Below are positions 55,071-64,000 of a stretch of 64,000 nt of DNA, one piece after another. Position 1 is the first letter of the stretch; every line of letters begins with the position of its first letter. The stretch comes from Geobacter sp. SVR (GTDB lineage: Bacteria > Desulfobacterota > Desulfuromonadia > Geobacterales > Pseudopelobacteraceae). The DNA lies in the NCBI RefSeq assembly GCF_016865365.1, contig NZ_AP024469.1, positions 3,502,501 to 3,566,500 on the forward strand, written 5' to 3'. The notes beneath the pieces were generated by a model. That model had not been told where the DNA came from. It worked only from the letters and a program-made list of their open reading frames with translations, and did not search any database. The translations under genes and the position numbers were made by a program.

Positions 55071-55425
55071 GGCATGCCCTCCTTGGGAGAGCATGCTACA
55101 ACAACCATATGACAGCTTATGTCATCATGGCCTGATTATTGGTTATAGATCCGTTTCTTTATGCTTTGTCTCCTTCCACCTCCAGCACCCCACTTCATCC
55201 AGGCGGACGTCAACCTGCTACCAATGCGAATGCGACACATTGTTCAAAATGAATGGCCTCAGATCTGTCGTCCTTGAACGGAAGCCTGGAACGAGACAGA
55301 GGGCATTGACGTGTTATCAGTACTCTACTTTCCGTAATCTCATACTCGTGGCATGATAGCTCATGAAGCGTGTGATACTGCAGCGCTCCTGCTAGCGGTC
55401 GAAATCCGATCCGTTCTCGCTGCCT

Positions 55426-57507
55426 TCAGATAGCGGGGAAGGCAGCTCTGGACGTACGGGCGCTCTTCCTTAGATGCGGGCCGTAACGCCTGTCAGATCC
55501 CTGGATATGGTTCACCAGCCACTCCTTGACAAAGCTCATCACTTCCAAACTCAATACGCTGTCCGAACGATATTTTTCCTGGATTGCCCGAACTTGTGCC
55601 GACAGATTGTCGTGCTCACGTTTATGCTCTTCGTAGGCGGCATAGCCGGTCTCCTTCATCAGCCTTTCTTCGTGTGCGAAATGGGTTCTGGTGTACTCCA
55701 CCAGGGCGTCGAGCGTGGAACCGATTCGCTCGTTGCCCTTGCCCTGCCGCATGGCGCCATAGAGCTGATTGATGATCTCCACCAGTTTCCTGTGTTCCTG
55801 GTCCATCGGGTCAAAACCGACGCTGTAACTGCTGTTCCAGGCAAAGAAGGTATTCGATTCGGAGAAGGTGAATTTTCCGACAACTTCCTGTATCGCCGTG
55901 GAAAGGGTGGCGAGCTGCTGCGAGAGCACAACGCACTGCCGGGCATTGTCCGACGTGCTTTTGACGACGTCGGTGATCTGGTGGATGTTGCCGCTGATCT
56001 CGCAGGTCGTGGCGGTCTGCTCTTCGGCGGCGACCGCCATCTGCTGCACCTGCATATTGAGATTGTTGATCTCCTCCTGAATGCTCCGCAAGGCCTCACC
56101 TGAACGCCCGGCTTCATGGGTGCCCTGTTTGACTTCGGCAACCCCTTTCTCCATGGCGGCAACGGCAGATTTGGTGTCGTTCTGGATGGACTTGATCATC
56201 GTCCCGATTTCACGGGTGGCATTGGTGGTCCGCTCCGCAAGCGCCCTGACCTCGTCCGCTACCACGGCGAAGCCGCGCCCCTGCTCCCCTGCCCTGGCAG
56301 CTTCGATGGCCGCATTGAGCGCCAGCAGGTTGGTCTGGTCGGCAATATCCTCGATGGTGATTATGATCGAGCCGATCTGGTCGCTCTGCCTGCCAAGCTC
56401 CTCCACGGTCCGCGCGGACGCATGCACACGCTCGGCGATCCTCTGCATGACGGCAATGGTGTTTTCCACGACTTCAGCGCCATGACCCGCCACGTCATTG
56501 GCCCGTCGGGCGCTCTCAGCGGCCAGGTTGCAGTTTTGCGAGATGTCGCCGGATGTGGCCGACATTTCTTCGGTGGCAACTGCGACGGCGGTGGTCTGCA
56601 CGACCGCGTGATCCGCTGCATTCGCCATACTGTCGGCACTTGCCTGCATGACCCCGGACGAAGCCGAAATCTGGGAGGATGAATCAGCCAGGGTGCTGAT
56701 CATTTCCTTCAGGCAATTCACGATCAGTGTGAATGACTCGGCCAGTTGGCCTATCTCATCACGCAGATTGTTCTTGATCTCCACCCTGAGATCACCTTCC
56801 GCCATCAGGCGGGCGTTATGGGACAGCGACAAAATTGGCCTGGTGATGTTGCGGGTCAACAGCCAGCTGAAAAAAGCGGCCAGAAGGATCGAAAAAATGG
56901 CCAATCCCCCGCTCAGCCATTCGAAGAGCTTGGCCTGGGCCAGGTCTTTCTTGTACATCTCGCTGTTCAGGCTTTGGTAGTGTTTGGTAAAACCGGTTAT
57001 GGCCGAATCCAGATCCTTGTATAACGGAGCGACGTTGTCCACGGCAAAGGCAACGGCCGACGAGCGGTCGCCGGGAAACAGGCTCTTTTCGAGTGCCATC
57101 AGCTTCATGGCCTGATCGCGGTAGCGCGTCCAGGCATTGTCGAGTGCGGCAGCCTGTTTCGCTTCATCATCCCGAATCGATCGGTTTTGCCGGGAAGCAG
57201 CGAGCATCTGGTCGATACGCTTGATCCGGGCATCCGCATCGATCATTGTTCCGTCGAATTTGTCCCTGGTGGTATGGATCAACCCGTACACCAGGTTCAG
57301 CCGTAGCGATACGCATTCGTTGCTCAACTCCTCCAGGTGCACGATATCGTTGATGGTTTTATTTGCCTCTACAACTCCGGCAGTAACCCCATGGGTATTG
57401 TAAACCCCCAATACCGCGATAACGACCAGCCAGAACGAAAAGCACCCCGAAAAAATATACAGTTTGGTTCTTACTGACAGGTTCATGTAGAAATTGATCA
57501 GGTTCAT
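55426..57507 (-). CDS. methyl-accepting chemotaxis protein with C-terminal hemerythrin domain
   Basis: A 693-residue chemoreceptor. N-terminal membrane helix (LYIFSGCFSFWLVVIAVLGVY), four-helix-bundle periplasmic sensor (about 35-190), second helix (LSGGLAIFSILLAAFFSWLL), HAMP, and the long signalling helices with the highly conserved tip DQTNLLALNAAIEAARAGEQGRGFAVVADEVRAL. After residue about 560 comes a bacteriohemerythrin: SVGFDPMDQEHRKLV, THFAHEERLM and EEHKREHDNL supply the His/Glu ligands of a di-iron site that binds O2. It therefore should sense oxygen (or redox) in the cytoplasm and signal to CheA. The start at 57505-57507 has GGAG seven bases before. CheA/W not nearby. Confidence 0.92.
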   Translation of the reverse strand: MNLINFYMNLSVRTKLYIFSGCFSFWLVVIAVLGVYNTHGVTAGVVEANKTINDIVHLEELSNECVSLRLNLVYGLIHTTRDKFDGTMIDADARIKRIDQMLAASRQNRSIRDDEAKQAAALDNAWTRYRDQAMKLMALEKSLFPGDRSSAVAFAVDNVAPLYKDLDSAITGFTKHYQSLNSEMYKKDLAQAKLFEWLSGGLAIFSILLAAFFSWLLTRNITRPILSLSHNARLMAEGDLRVEIKNNLRDEIGQLAESFTLIVNCLKEMISTLADSSSQISASSGVMQASADSMANAADHAVVQTTAVAVATEEMSATSGDISQNCNLAAESARRANDVAGHGAEVVENTIAVMQRIAERVHASARTVEELGRQSDQIGSIIITIEDIADQTNLLALNAAIEAARAGEQGRGFAVVADEVRALAERTTNATREIGTMIKSIQNDTKSAVAAMEKGVAEVKQGTHEAGRSGEALRSIQEEINNLNMQVQQMAVAAEEQTATTCEISGNIHQITDVVKSTSDNARQCVVLSQQLATLSTAIQEVVGKFTFSESNTFFAWNSSYSVGFDPMDQEHRKLVEIINQLYGAMRQGKGNERIGSTLDALVEYTRTHFAHEERLMKETGYAAYEEHKREHDNLSAQVRAIQEKYRSDSVLSLEVMSFVKEWLVNHIQGSDRRYGPHLRKSARTSRAAFPAI

Positions 57508-57526
57508 AATGTTCTCCGGGTTGTTG

Positions 57527-58609
57527 TCATAGGGATTGCAAAGTGGGCGTCGCTCGGTCAGTGATGTCCGGTTCATTCGGATCGGCAAATTGTTCCTTTA
57601 TCTCAACCAGTTCCGGAATGCGCCGTAAAAAGGCCTGTACCATCTCCGGTTCGAAGTGCGTGCCGCTGCACCTCCTGATCTCCTCGACCGCTTCGTCGAC
57701 CTGCCAGGCCTTTTTGTAGGGGCGCACGCTGGTAAGGGCGTCAAAGACGTCGGCAATGGCGAGAACCCTGCTGAAAACCGGGATGTCGTACCCTTTCAGT
57801 CCGGCCGGATAGCCACTGCCGTCCCATCGCTCGTGATGGGTCAGAGCCAGCACGGCAGCACACTTCAGCAGATCGGAGGCATGGGAGCCGATGATCTTGT
57901 AGCCGATTTCACAATGGCTCCTGATGATGCGCCACTCCTCCTCGTCAAGCCTGCCCGTCTTGAGCAGAATGCTGTCGGGAATGCCGATCTTTCCCACGTC
58001 ATGCATGGGGGCCGCGTTGTAAAGCAGTTCCGCCTCCTCCTCGGGAAGCCCGTATTCCAGGGCAATGATCCGGGAATAGCGGCACACCCTGCTGACATGC
58101 ATGCCGGTTTCGTTATCCCGGTATTCCGCCGCCCGGCCGAGACGATTGAGAATCTCCCTGCGGGTTTCCGTCAACTCGGCCGTGCGCTCCCGCACGATGC
58201 TCTCCAGGGCCCGTTTCTGATCGTAGAGTGCCAGGTGGGTCTTTATCCGTGCCCGCACAACGGGGTAACGGATCGGCTTGGTGATGTAGTCGACCCCGCC
58301 GCAGGAGAATCCCACCGATTCGTCCTCCACCTCGTCGCGGGCCGTTACGAAAATGACCGGGATCCTCCTGGTCAGTGGGTCCGCCTTCAGACGGCGGCAG
58401 GTTTCGAAGCCATCCATCTCCGGCATCATCACGTCGAGCAGGATTATATCCACCCGCGTGGATCGGGCCACCTCGATAGCCTTCATCCCCCTGGTCGCCA
58501 CCTTGACGATGTAATCGTCCATCAGGGCGCCGTTGAGAAGCCGTATGTTTTCCGGTGCATCATCGACGATGAGGACCGTAGCGCGCTGCTCATCCATGTT
58601 CCTCATCAT
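57527..58609 (-). CDS. HD-GYP response regulator (probable cyclic-di-GMP phosphodiesterase)
   Basis: A 360-residue RpfG-like protein. Receiver domain at 1-125 (DIILLDVMMPEMDG), linker helix, and HD-GYP domain (about 150-345): MHDVGKIGIPDSIL is the HD motif and HHERWDGSGYPAGL the GYP motif, with the metal and c-di-GMP residues intact. It should hydrolyse c-di-GMP when phosphorylated. The start codon overlaps the stop of the hybrid kinase gene (ATGA), so the two are translationally coupled and probably a phosphorelay pair. MCP gene follows 19 bases after its stop. Confidence 0.92.
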   Translation of the reverse strand: MMRNMDEQRATVLIVDDAPENIRLLNGALMDDYIVKVATRGMKAIEVARSTRVDIILLDVMMPEMDGFETCRRLKADPLTRRIPVIFVTARDEVEDESVGFSCGGVDYITKPIRYPVVRARIKTHLALYDQKRALESIVRERTAELTETRREILNRLGRAAEYRDNETGMHVSRVCRYSRIIALEYGLPEEEAELLYNAAPMHDVGKIGIPDSILLKTGRLDEEEWRIIRSHCEIGYKIIGSHASDLLKCAAVLALTHHERWDGSGYPAGLKGYDIPVFSRVLAIADVFDALTSVRPYKKAWQVDEAVEEIRRCSGTHFEPEMVQAFLRRIPELVEIKEQFADPNEPDITDRATPTLQSL

Positions 58610-61464
58610 GGCAACTGATCCTCCCCCGGCACGGGGAGCGGGATCCCCATTCTTTCCGAAAGCGCGGCCAGAATCACCAGGGCCGCATCGTAGTCGTAGC
58701 CGGCCAGGGCGGACCTGAGCCGCTCGACCTCTTGCCGTGGCAATCCTGCCAGCTCTTTCCGGCATTCGTCCAGATAAAATTCGGCCCGGCTGTCGTTTTC
58801 ACGAATGTAGCGATACAGGTGAAGCAGTGTCACTCCGGCCCTGCTCATGTCGATCCCGGTGTCCGTATCATCCGGTTGGCTGTCTGCGGCAGGCAGGGCC
58901 TCTTTCAGAATCCGTACGAGACGGTGCATCTCGGCCTCGAAGCGTTGCAGGATCCCATCGAGCGAATGCCGGTGTTCGCCATGTCTGATGGCCTGTTCCA
59001 GGGCTGCCGCGATTTCCTGGAGATGCGATGCACCGATGCTTCCGGCTATTCCCCTGGTGGTGTGAGCGATCCGCTCCGCGAGTTCCCGATTACCCTCGGC
59101 CAGTGCTGCGGCGATGGCTGCCGGCGAGTCAGCATGCCCGAGCACGAACATTTCAACTATCTGCAGGTACAGCCTCCTGTCTCCTTCAACGCGTTTCAGG
59201 GCGTGGTCCGAATCCAGCCCCTCGATGGGAGGGATGACAACTCCCTCCTCCTGCCCCACCCCTCCCGGAGCGGGAGATGGCGGCACCGGAAGCGGCCGGC
59301 GCAGATGGGTCTGAATGGTCCTGAACAGGGTCTGCACGTCGATCGGCTTGGTAATGTGGTCGTCCATTCCTGCATCCCGGCTTTTCTGTACCTCTTCGGC
59401 CAGGGCGTGGGCTGTCATGGCAATGATGGGGAGCCGCCCAAAGCGGCCATCAGCCCTGATCCGGCGGGTTGCTTCGTAGCCGTCCATCTCCGGCATCTGC
59501 GCATCCATCAGCACCAGGTCGTACCCCCGGGCTTCCCCGGCGACCCTGTCCACCGCCTCCCTGCCGCTGGCGACCAGATCGATCGTGGCCCCGGTCTTTT
59601 TCAGGAACTCCCAAGCCAGCTGCCGGTTGATTTCGTTGTCGTCCACGACCAACAGCCGCACCCCCGTCAACCAGCCGGCTGCTGCGCGGGCATCCATGCC
59701 CCGTCTTTCGCCGGGCATAAGGGGGACATTCGGTGAATGACCCTCACCTGCCAGATCGAACCGGGCCGTAAAACTGAACTTGCTGCCCTGCCCCGGCTCG
59801 CTCTCGCCCCAGATCTCGCCCTCCATCATCTCCACCAACTGTTTCGAGATGGAAAGCCCCAGGCCGGTGCCACCGAATCGCCTGGTCGTGGAGCCGTCGG
59901 CTTGGGTAAAGGGACGGAACAGCTTGGCCAGGGATTCGGGCGTGAGCCCCACCCCGGTGTCCCGTACCGAAAAGCGCAACGTTACGCTGTCGCCCTTTTG
60001 CTCGTGAAGCGCAACGCTCAATGCCACCTCTCCGGTTTCCGTGAACTTTACGGCATTGCCCAGCAGGTTGATGATGACTTGGGTGAGCCGGAACGGATCG
60101 CCCATCAGATGACCGGGCACCTGGGGGGAAACGTCGAGCAGCAGTTCCAGCCCCTTCTCGGCAGCCTTTTGCTGGACAACGGCCATGACATGGGCAAGGG
60201 TTTCGTCAAGCCTGAACTCGGTGCTCTCCATGTCCAGCTTGCCCGCCTCTATCTTGGAAAAGTCCAGCAGGTCGTTGATGATCCTCAGCAGCGAAGCGGC
60301 GGAGGTACTGATCTTGCCGACGAAATCAAGAAGCTGCGGCGAAAGTTCGTGTTCCAGCGCCAGGGCCGAAAAACCGATAATGGCATTCAAGGGGGTACGG
60401 ATTTCATGACTCATGTTGGCCAAAAACTGCGATTTGGCCCTGTTGGCCGCATCGGCCTCATCCTTTGCCCTTTGCAGCTCGTCCGCGATGCGTTTCCGTT
60501 CGGTGATGTCCTCTTTGACCGCCACATAATGGGTAATGGCTCCGCTCTCATCACGCAGGGGAGAGATGGAGGCATATTCCCAGTAAATTTCCCCGTTCTT
60601 TTTCTTGTTGCAGAATTCACCGCGCCATTCCTTGCCCTCCGAGATGGTAGCCCACAGCTCCCGGTAAAACTCGTCCGACTGTACCGCAGCCTTGAGAATC
60701 CTCGGGTTCTTGCCGATGGCTTCATCGGGCAGGTATCCGGTGGTTTGGGTGAATTTGGGATTTACATACTCGATGATGCCCTGGCTGTCGGTTATGGCCA
60801 CGGTGGCCGGACTGTTCTCCACGGCGCGGGAGAGCTTGAGCACGTTCTCCTCGGCCATGATCCGCTCCGATATATCCAGAAACGTCACCACAGCGCCGAC
60901 GATTTCGCCGTTGCGGAATTGGGGATATGACCAGAACTCCACCGGAAAACAGGTGCCGTCGGCACGCCAGAACACTTGGTCGTGAACATGGATACCCCCC
61001 TCTTTCCAGAGGGAGAGATGAATGGGACATTCCGCCTCCGGAAAGGGCGAACCATCCTTGTGGGAGTGATGAATCTGGGAATGCATGTTTTTCCCCACCA
61101 GTTCGTCCGGGCTGGAATAACCGAGCAGGCAGACGCAGGCAGTATTGCAGAAGGTGCAGTTTCCCTCCAGGTCGGTGCCGTAGATCGCCTCGGCAGCCGA
61201 GTCCAGAATGAGGCGCAGTTGGTCTTCGCTGCGACGCAGGGCTTCAAGGGCAGCCTCGGTTTCGCTGCCGCGCCACCTCGATGCGATCCAGGTCAGGCCG
61301 ACGATGGTGACGACAGCTGCCAGCAGGACGCCGATGGTGGCGACAATGTCCGAGGCGTCGCTCATTCCTTGTGCAACGGCGCGATGAACAACAAGACAGG
61401 CGATGATGGTGAGCATTACGGCAATTATGGCGATAGAGCGCAGTTTCATATCATCGAATTTCAT
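58606..61464 (-). CDS. membrane hybrid histidine kinase, PAS-PAS-HisKA-HATPase-REC-Hpt
   Basis: A 952-residue sensor. Two N-terminal helices (SIAIIAVMLTIIACLVV and ATIGVLLAAVVTIVGLTWI) with a short periplasmic loop, two PAS domains (about 80-200 and 210-330; the second ends HYVAVKEDITERKR), phospho-acceptor [14 protein letters not shown], ATPase with NLLGNAVKF and GGTGLGLSISK, receiver with DLVLMDAQMPEMDG, and a C-terminal Hpt domain (ERIAHTTRGIAGSIG). It is probably the kinase of the coupled HD-GYP regulator. Start at 61464 was chosen because it gives a proper membrane anchor; ribosome-binding site is weak. Confidence 0.9.
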   Translation of the reverse strand: MKFDDMKLRSIAIIAVMLTIIACLVVHRAVAQGMSDASDIVATIGVLLAAVVTIVGLTWIASRWRGSETEAALEALRRSEDQLRLILDSAAEAIYGTDLEGNCTFCNTACVCLLGYSSPDELVGKNMHSQIHHSHKDGSPFPEAECPIHLSLWKEGGIHVHDQVFWRADGTCFPVEFWSYPQFRNGEIVGAVVTFLDISERIMAEENVLKLSRAVENSPATVAITDSQGIIEYVNPKFTQTTGYLPDEAIGKNPRILKAAVQSDEFYRELWATISEGKEWRGEFCNKKKNGEIYWEYASISPLRDESGAITHYVAVKEDITERKRIADELQRAKDEADAANRAKSQFLANMSHEIRTPLNAIIGFSALALEHELSPQLLDFVGKISTSAASLLRIINDLLDFSKIEAGKLDMESTEFRLDETLAHVMAVVQQKAAEKGLELLLDVSPQVPGHLMGDPFRLTQVIINLLGNAVKFTETGEVALSVALHEQKGDSVTLRFSVRDTGVGLTPESLAKLFRPFTQADGSTTRRFGGTGLGLSISKQLVEMMEGEIWGESEPGQGSKFSFTARFDLAGEGHSPNVPLMPGERRGMDARAAAGWLTGVRLLVVDDNEINRQLAWEFLKKTGATIDLVASGREAVDRVAGEARGYDLVLMDAQMPEMDGYEATRRIRADGRFGRLPIIAMTAHALAEEVQKSRDAGMDDHITKPIDVQTLFRTIQTHLRRPLPVPPSPAPGGVGQEEGVVIPPIEGLDSDHALKRVEGDRRLYLQIVEMFVLGHADSPAAIAAALAEGNRELAERIAHTTRGIAGSIGASHLQEIAAALEQAIRHGEHRHSLDGILQRFEAEMHRLVRILKEALPAADSQPDDTDTGIDMSRAGVTLLHLYRYIRENDSRAEFYLDECRKELAGLPRQEVERLRSALAGYDYDAALVILAALSERMGIPLPVPGEDQLP

Positions 61465-61668
61465 GGAGGTATTCTCTGTGGCCGGCCGATGCCCGGCTTG
61501 TGCCGCAGTCTTGACATCATCGGTTCCCCGGCTCGGGAAATCATGCAACATATGTACCCGGTGGGGGCCGGCTCTGCAATTGGGAGAACAAGCAGGCGCT
61601 GCTGAACGGCAGCAGAAAACCATGGACCGGGTAACGGATGGGGTAACACATACAAGTTAAATTGGATT

Positions 61669-64000
61669 TTATTTATCTTGTATGAACGAGTGGTAAATTT
61701 TCCTGGTCTGGCTGGAAGGGGTGATGCCGAGGGCTGCCTGAAGCGTCGTGCGGCACAGGTGGTAGATACCCACCGCCTCTGCCTTCTGGCCAAGACGGTT
61801 ATGGCAGACCATGAGCCGCTGGTATATCTCTTCTGCGAGCGGATCCGCCTCATGGGCCCGGCGGTAGTAGGTGAGAGCGGTGTCCCAGCATTGGGCGCGT
61901 TCCAGTCCGGCACAAAACGCTTTCATTGCGCCCAAAAACGCATACTGCAGGCGGCTGCGGAAATTGATTTCCCAGTATTCGGTTTTCTCGCCGCTCAGGA
62001 ACTCTCCCGCATACATCCGTATCATCTCGTCCACCAGACCGGCCAGGCTGTTGTCACGCGCGGCGGTTATCCCGTCTTCTTCCCGGCGCAGCCGGGCATC
62101 GATCCTGCCGGCCGACCCGGTTACGGCCCAGGCATCGACCCAGCACATGCTGCGATTCAGCGACAGCTTCCCCTCGCGCATCTCGACCAGATGATCGTCC
62201 CCCAGGAGACGCCGCAGGCGCGACAGGGCCATCTTGAGCGAACTGTAAGCGGCGTCCCCCATGGCGGACGGCCACAGCGCCTCGCAGAGCCAGTCGGCCG
62301 GCACCTCCCGGCCGCCATGAACGATGAGCGCCTTGAGCAGGGAAAGAGGCTTCTCCTGTTTCTTGCCGCTGAATACCAGGCGTTCCCCATGCCGTACGAT
62401 TTCGAAACGCCCCAGGGTGTGGATCCGCAACGGCCAGGGCCAATCCCGGCTTTCCGCATGGCTGGCTTGGGGAGCCAGCCGGTGCCGTTTGATCAGCGCC
62501 CGGACATACTCCGGTTCGATATCGGCTTCCAATGCCCTGGAGCAAAGCGCGGCCATGATACGGGGGTTCCAGAAATGGTGCATCATGATCCGGTGCTGGC
62601 TGCCGAGCTGCATAGCCTGCTGCAGATGCTGCATCCCCCCGGCCCGGTCCTTCTCCCTGAATTCCATCCAGGCCATGATGCACCAGTACATGTACTGGAC
62701 ATAGGCGCAATGGATGGCATTTCCCGTACCTACAGCGTCCAGGCTCCGCCCGGCTTCCTCCTGCCGCCCCAGCTCGGAGAGCAGCTGCGCCCTGGCAATG
62801 ACATTGATGGCAATCTCGACAGGGGCTCCCAGGCTCCTGGTCAATACCAGGGCGGTTTCCACATGCTCCAGTGCTGCCTGGCTGTTCCCTGCCAGAATGT
62901 GCTTCCACCCCATGATCTGGTTGTTGACGATAGGATAGATGAGGCCTTCCGCCCCCTGAAGCGCAGCTATCCGTTCGAGGAAACCATCGACCACCTTGCG
63001 TTCGAAATCGATGAAACCGGCCAGGGCCCCATAGAAGAGCATGTAGATATCGTACACATGCATGCCGGTGGAATCGGCACAGTCCAATGCCAGGGCGACT
63101 CCCTCGAGGCATTCCTTTTTGCTTGCCGTAAGACCATGGTATGAAGCGCTCAGCAGGCGCCACAGCACCAGCTCCAGGCCTGCGGTATCTCCGCGTTTCC
63201 TTGTCGGGGGATCGATTATATCCAGCAGGACCTTTGCCTTGACCAGCTGTCCGGTCTTGGTGTAGTGCAGCAGCAGAAAATTGCCGATCGTCAGGAGGCT
63301 CTCAAACTTCAGGGCACCATGCCGGAGCAATGCTTCGGCCCGCTCCTCGTAAAAAACGACGTTCCGGTGCCATGGCTGCCTGAAGCTGAAACTGAGCAGG
63401 ATCACGCCGGTTATGCGCGCCTGCATGTCCTGGGGCAGCGCGTCCACCTGCTGTTCCATGTCGGCTGTCAGCCACACAATCTGCTGGTCCAGCCGGGAGA
63501 AATCCTTCCATTCGGTGATGATGCTCAGACCGATGCCCGACCAGGCCAGCAGCGCCCCGGTCGTGTCGCAGGTATGGATAAAGGCGTGGAAGGCCCGGCT
63601 GTAGCTTTGTTCTCCGGCACGAAGATCAAAGGGGTGAACAGCCACCCCCTGCCAGTAAAGCACGTGCGGATCACGCTCCAGCGTTTCCTGGGGCAGATGG
63701 GACAGCCACTGCAGCAGGGTCCTGTTTCTCCCCTGCTCGATCAGGGACTGGGCAGAGACGAGGATGACTTCGACGATACCGTCGAAATCCCGTGATTCGG
63801 CCAGAAGCTCGACCGCTTCAGCTACGGAATTCATCTCCAGCAAAAGAGCGGAGCTGGACTGCAGGATCCCGGACAGCTCGCTCGCGGTGAACAATCCCCG
63901 GGCCCTGGCGCGCAGAAAATCGCGAAAAAGGGGGTGATACTGGTAGACCGGCGTGTTCCCGGGGATCCAGTACGTAAAATAATGATTGCGGCTCAACTCG
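61669..64000 (-). CDS. MalT/SARP-type transcriptional regulator with C-terminal BTAD, partial
   Basis: At least 775 residues; the N-terminus lies beyond the right edge. The visible part begins within the helical region of MalT-like STAND ATPase regulators (VYQYHPLFRDFLRAR), followed by a long TPR-like domain to about residue 520, then a winged helix of the SARP/OmpR kind (LRIHTLGRFEIVRHGERL...SLLKALIVHGGREVPADWLCEALWP) and a bacterial transcriptional activator domain (ALTYYRRAHEADPLAEEIYQRLMVCH). The C-terminal DNA-binding order is unlike MalT (which has LuxR HTH). It starts a minus-strand cluster before the hybrid kinase, about 205 bases apart. Confidence 0.82.
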   Translation of the reverse strand, partial: ELSRNHYFTYWIPGNTPVYQYHPLFRDFLRARARGLFTASELSGILQSSSALLLEMNSVAEAVELLAESRDFDGIVEVILVSAQSLIEQGRNRTLLQWLSHLPQETLERDPHVLYWQGVAVHPFDLRAGEQSYSRAFHAFIHTCDTTGALLAWSGIGLSIITEWKDFSRLDQQIVWLTADMEQQVDALPQDMQARITGVILLSFSFRQPWHRNVVFYEERAEALLRHGALKFESLLTIGNFLLLHYTKTGQLVKAKVLLDIIDPPTRKRGDTAGLELVLWRLLSASYHGLTASKKECLEGVALALDCADSTGMHVYDIYMLFYGALAGFIDFERKVVDGFLERIAALQGAEGLIYPIVNNQIMGWKHILAGNSQAALEHVETALVLTRSLGAPVEIAINVIARAQLLSELGRQEEAGRSLDAVGTGNAIHCAYVQYMYWCIMAWMEFREKDRAGGMQHLQQAMQLGSQHRIMMHHFWNPRIMAALCSRALEADIEPEYVRALIKRHRLAPQASHAESRDWPWPLRIHTLGRFEIVRHGERLVFSGKKQEKPLSLLKALIVHGGREVPADWLCEALWPSAMGDAAYSSLKMALSRLRRLLGDDHLVEMREGKLSLNRSMCWVDAWAVTGSAGRIDARLRREEDGITAARDNSLAGLVDEMIRMYAGEFLSGEKTEYWEINFRSRLQYAFLGAMKAFCAGLERAQCWDTALTYYRRAHEADPLAEEIYQRLMVCHNRLGQKAEAVGIYHLCRTTLQAALGITPSSQTRKIYHSFIQDK

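Larger units (their letters stand above)
54065..55154 (-). mobile_element. IS1595-family (ISXO2-like) element, decayed
   Basis: Terminal inverted repeats ACGGACCTATAACC (54065-54078) and GGTTATAGATCCGT (55141-55154) match at 13 of 14 positions. Length 1090 bases, normal for the family. The only gene is the transposase, frameshifted. I do not see a convincing 8-base target duplication because the left side is a poly-T tract. Confidence 0.82.

Noticed and set aside
55155-55356. Open frame to the right of the IS1595 element on the plus strand
   Set aside because: It begins inside the IS, has no ribosome-binding site, and its composition (many Cys/Ser/Arg, no motif) looks random; the 270 bases up to the MCP gene hold no gene that I can support.

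Overview
The window looks like the chromosome of a Geobacter-like member of the Desulfuromonadales. This is inferred from gene content: an exosortase A (XrtA)/PEP-CTERM exopolysaccharide operon, NtrC-type and hybrid two-component proteins, a hemerythrin-tailed chemoreceptor, and a GC-rich backbone. No rRNA, tRNA or CRISPR array was seen. The species was not determined.

Layout. (1) 1-11.5 kb, minus strand: the classic XrtA-associated EPS operon, read right to left as TPR lipoprotein, polyprenyl-phosphate sugar transferase, SLBB export protein, Wzz-like chain-length protein, tyrosine autokinase, ExeA-like ATPase, outer-membrane beta-barrel and polysaccharide deacetylase, then an ABC permease cut by the left edge. 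The exosortase itself is not in the window. (2) 11.5-20.4 kb: a PEP-CTERM substrate behind a good sigma-54 promoter, followed by signalling genes: REC-PAS-GGDEF, Crp/Fnr, a soluble hybrid kinase with three receiver domains, a tiny Cys-rich protein, and a PrsR-like sigma-54 activator that probably drives the PEP-CTERM gene. (3) 20.7-53.1 kb, plus strand: a second, Wzx/Wzy-type EPS locus. It starts with a large Wza-like SLBB protein, a UDP-glucuronate epimerase-like protein and a Wzz. It continues through an AT-rich, apparently acquired island (about 26.5-41.4 kb) with an FkbH/acyl-carrier-protein/GNAT/VOC/methyltransferase/FdtA/FdtB sugar-modification module, flippase, acyltransferases, glycosyltransferases and Wzy. 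It then returns to higher-GC GDP-mannose/GDP-fucose genes (wcaI-like, fcl, gmd, a frameshifted second gmd, manC, manB), a WcaJ-like initiating transferase and a YjbH-like outer-membrane protein. (4) 53.2-64 kb: a lipoprotein with its own promoter and terminator, a decayed IS1595-family element, and a minus-strand sensory block (MCP-hemerythrin, HD-GYP response regulator, membrane hybrid kinase, SARP/MalT-like regulator running off the right edge).

Mobile and repeated DNA. Two near-identical IS200/IS605-type elements sit inside a GT2 gene and at the fifth codon of wzy. Deleting both at the same boundaries restores both reading frames. A diverged, broken relative marks the left edge of the AT-rich island. 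A family of heptamer-rich hairpin repeats (units like GGGACCG/GGGACTG) lies between genes and has entered three coding regions (the PrsR-like tail, the GGDEF tail and the YjbH linker).

Together the genes suggest two independent polymers, each with its own initiating transferase and exporter, controlled by sigma-54, Crp-type and probably cyclic-di-GMP signalling. The most unusual part is the ACP-dependent amino-sugar decoration module, whose product cannot be named from sequence alone.
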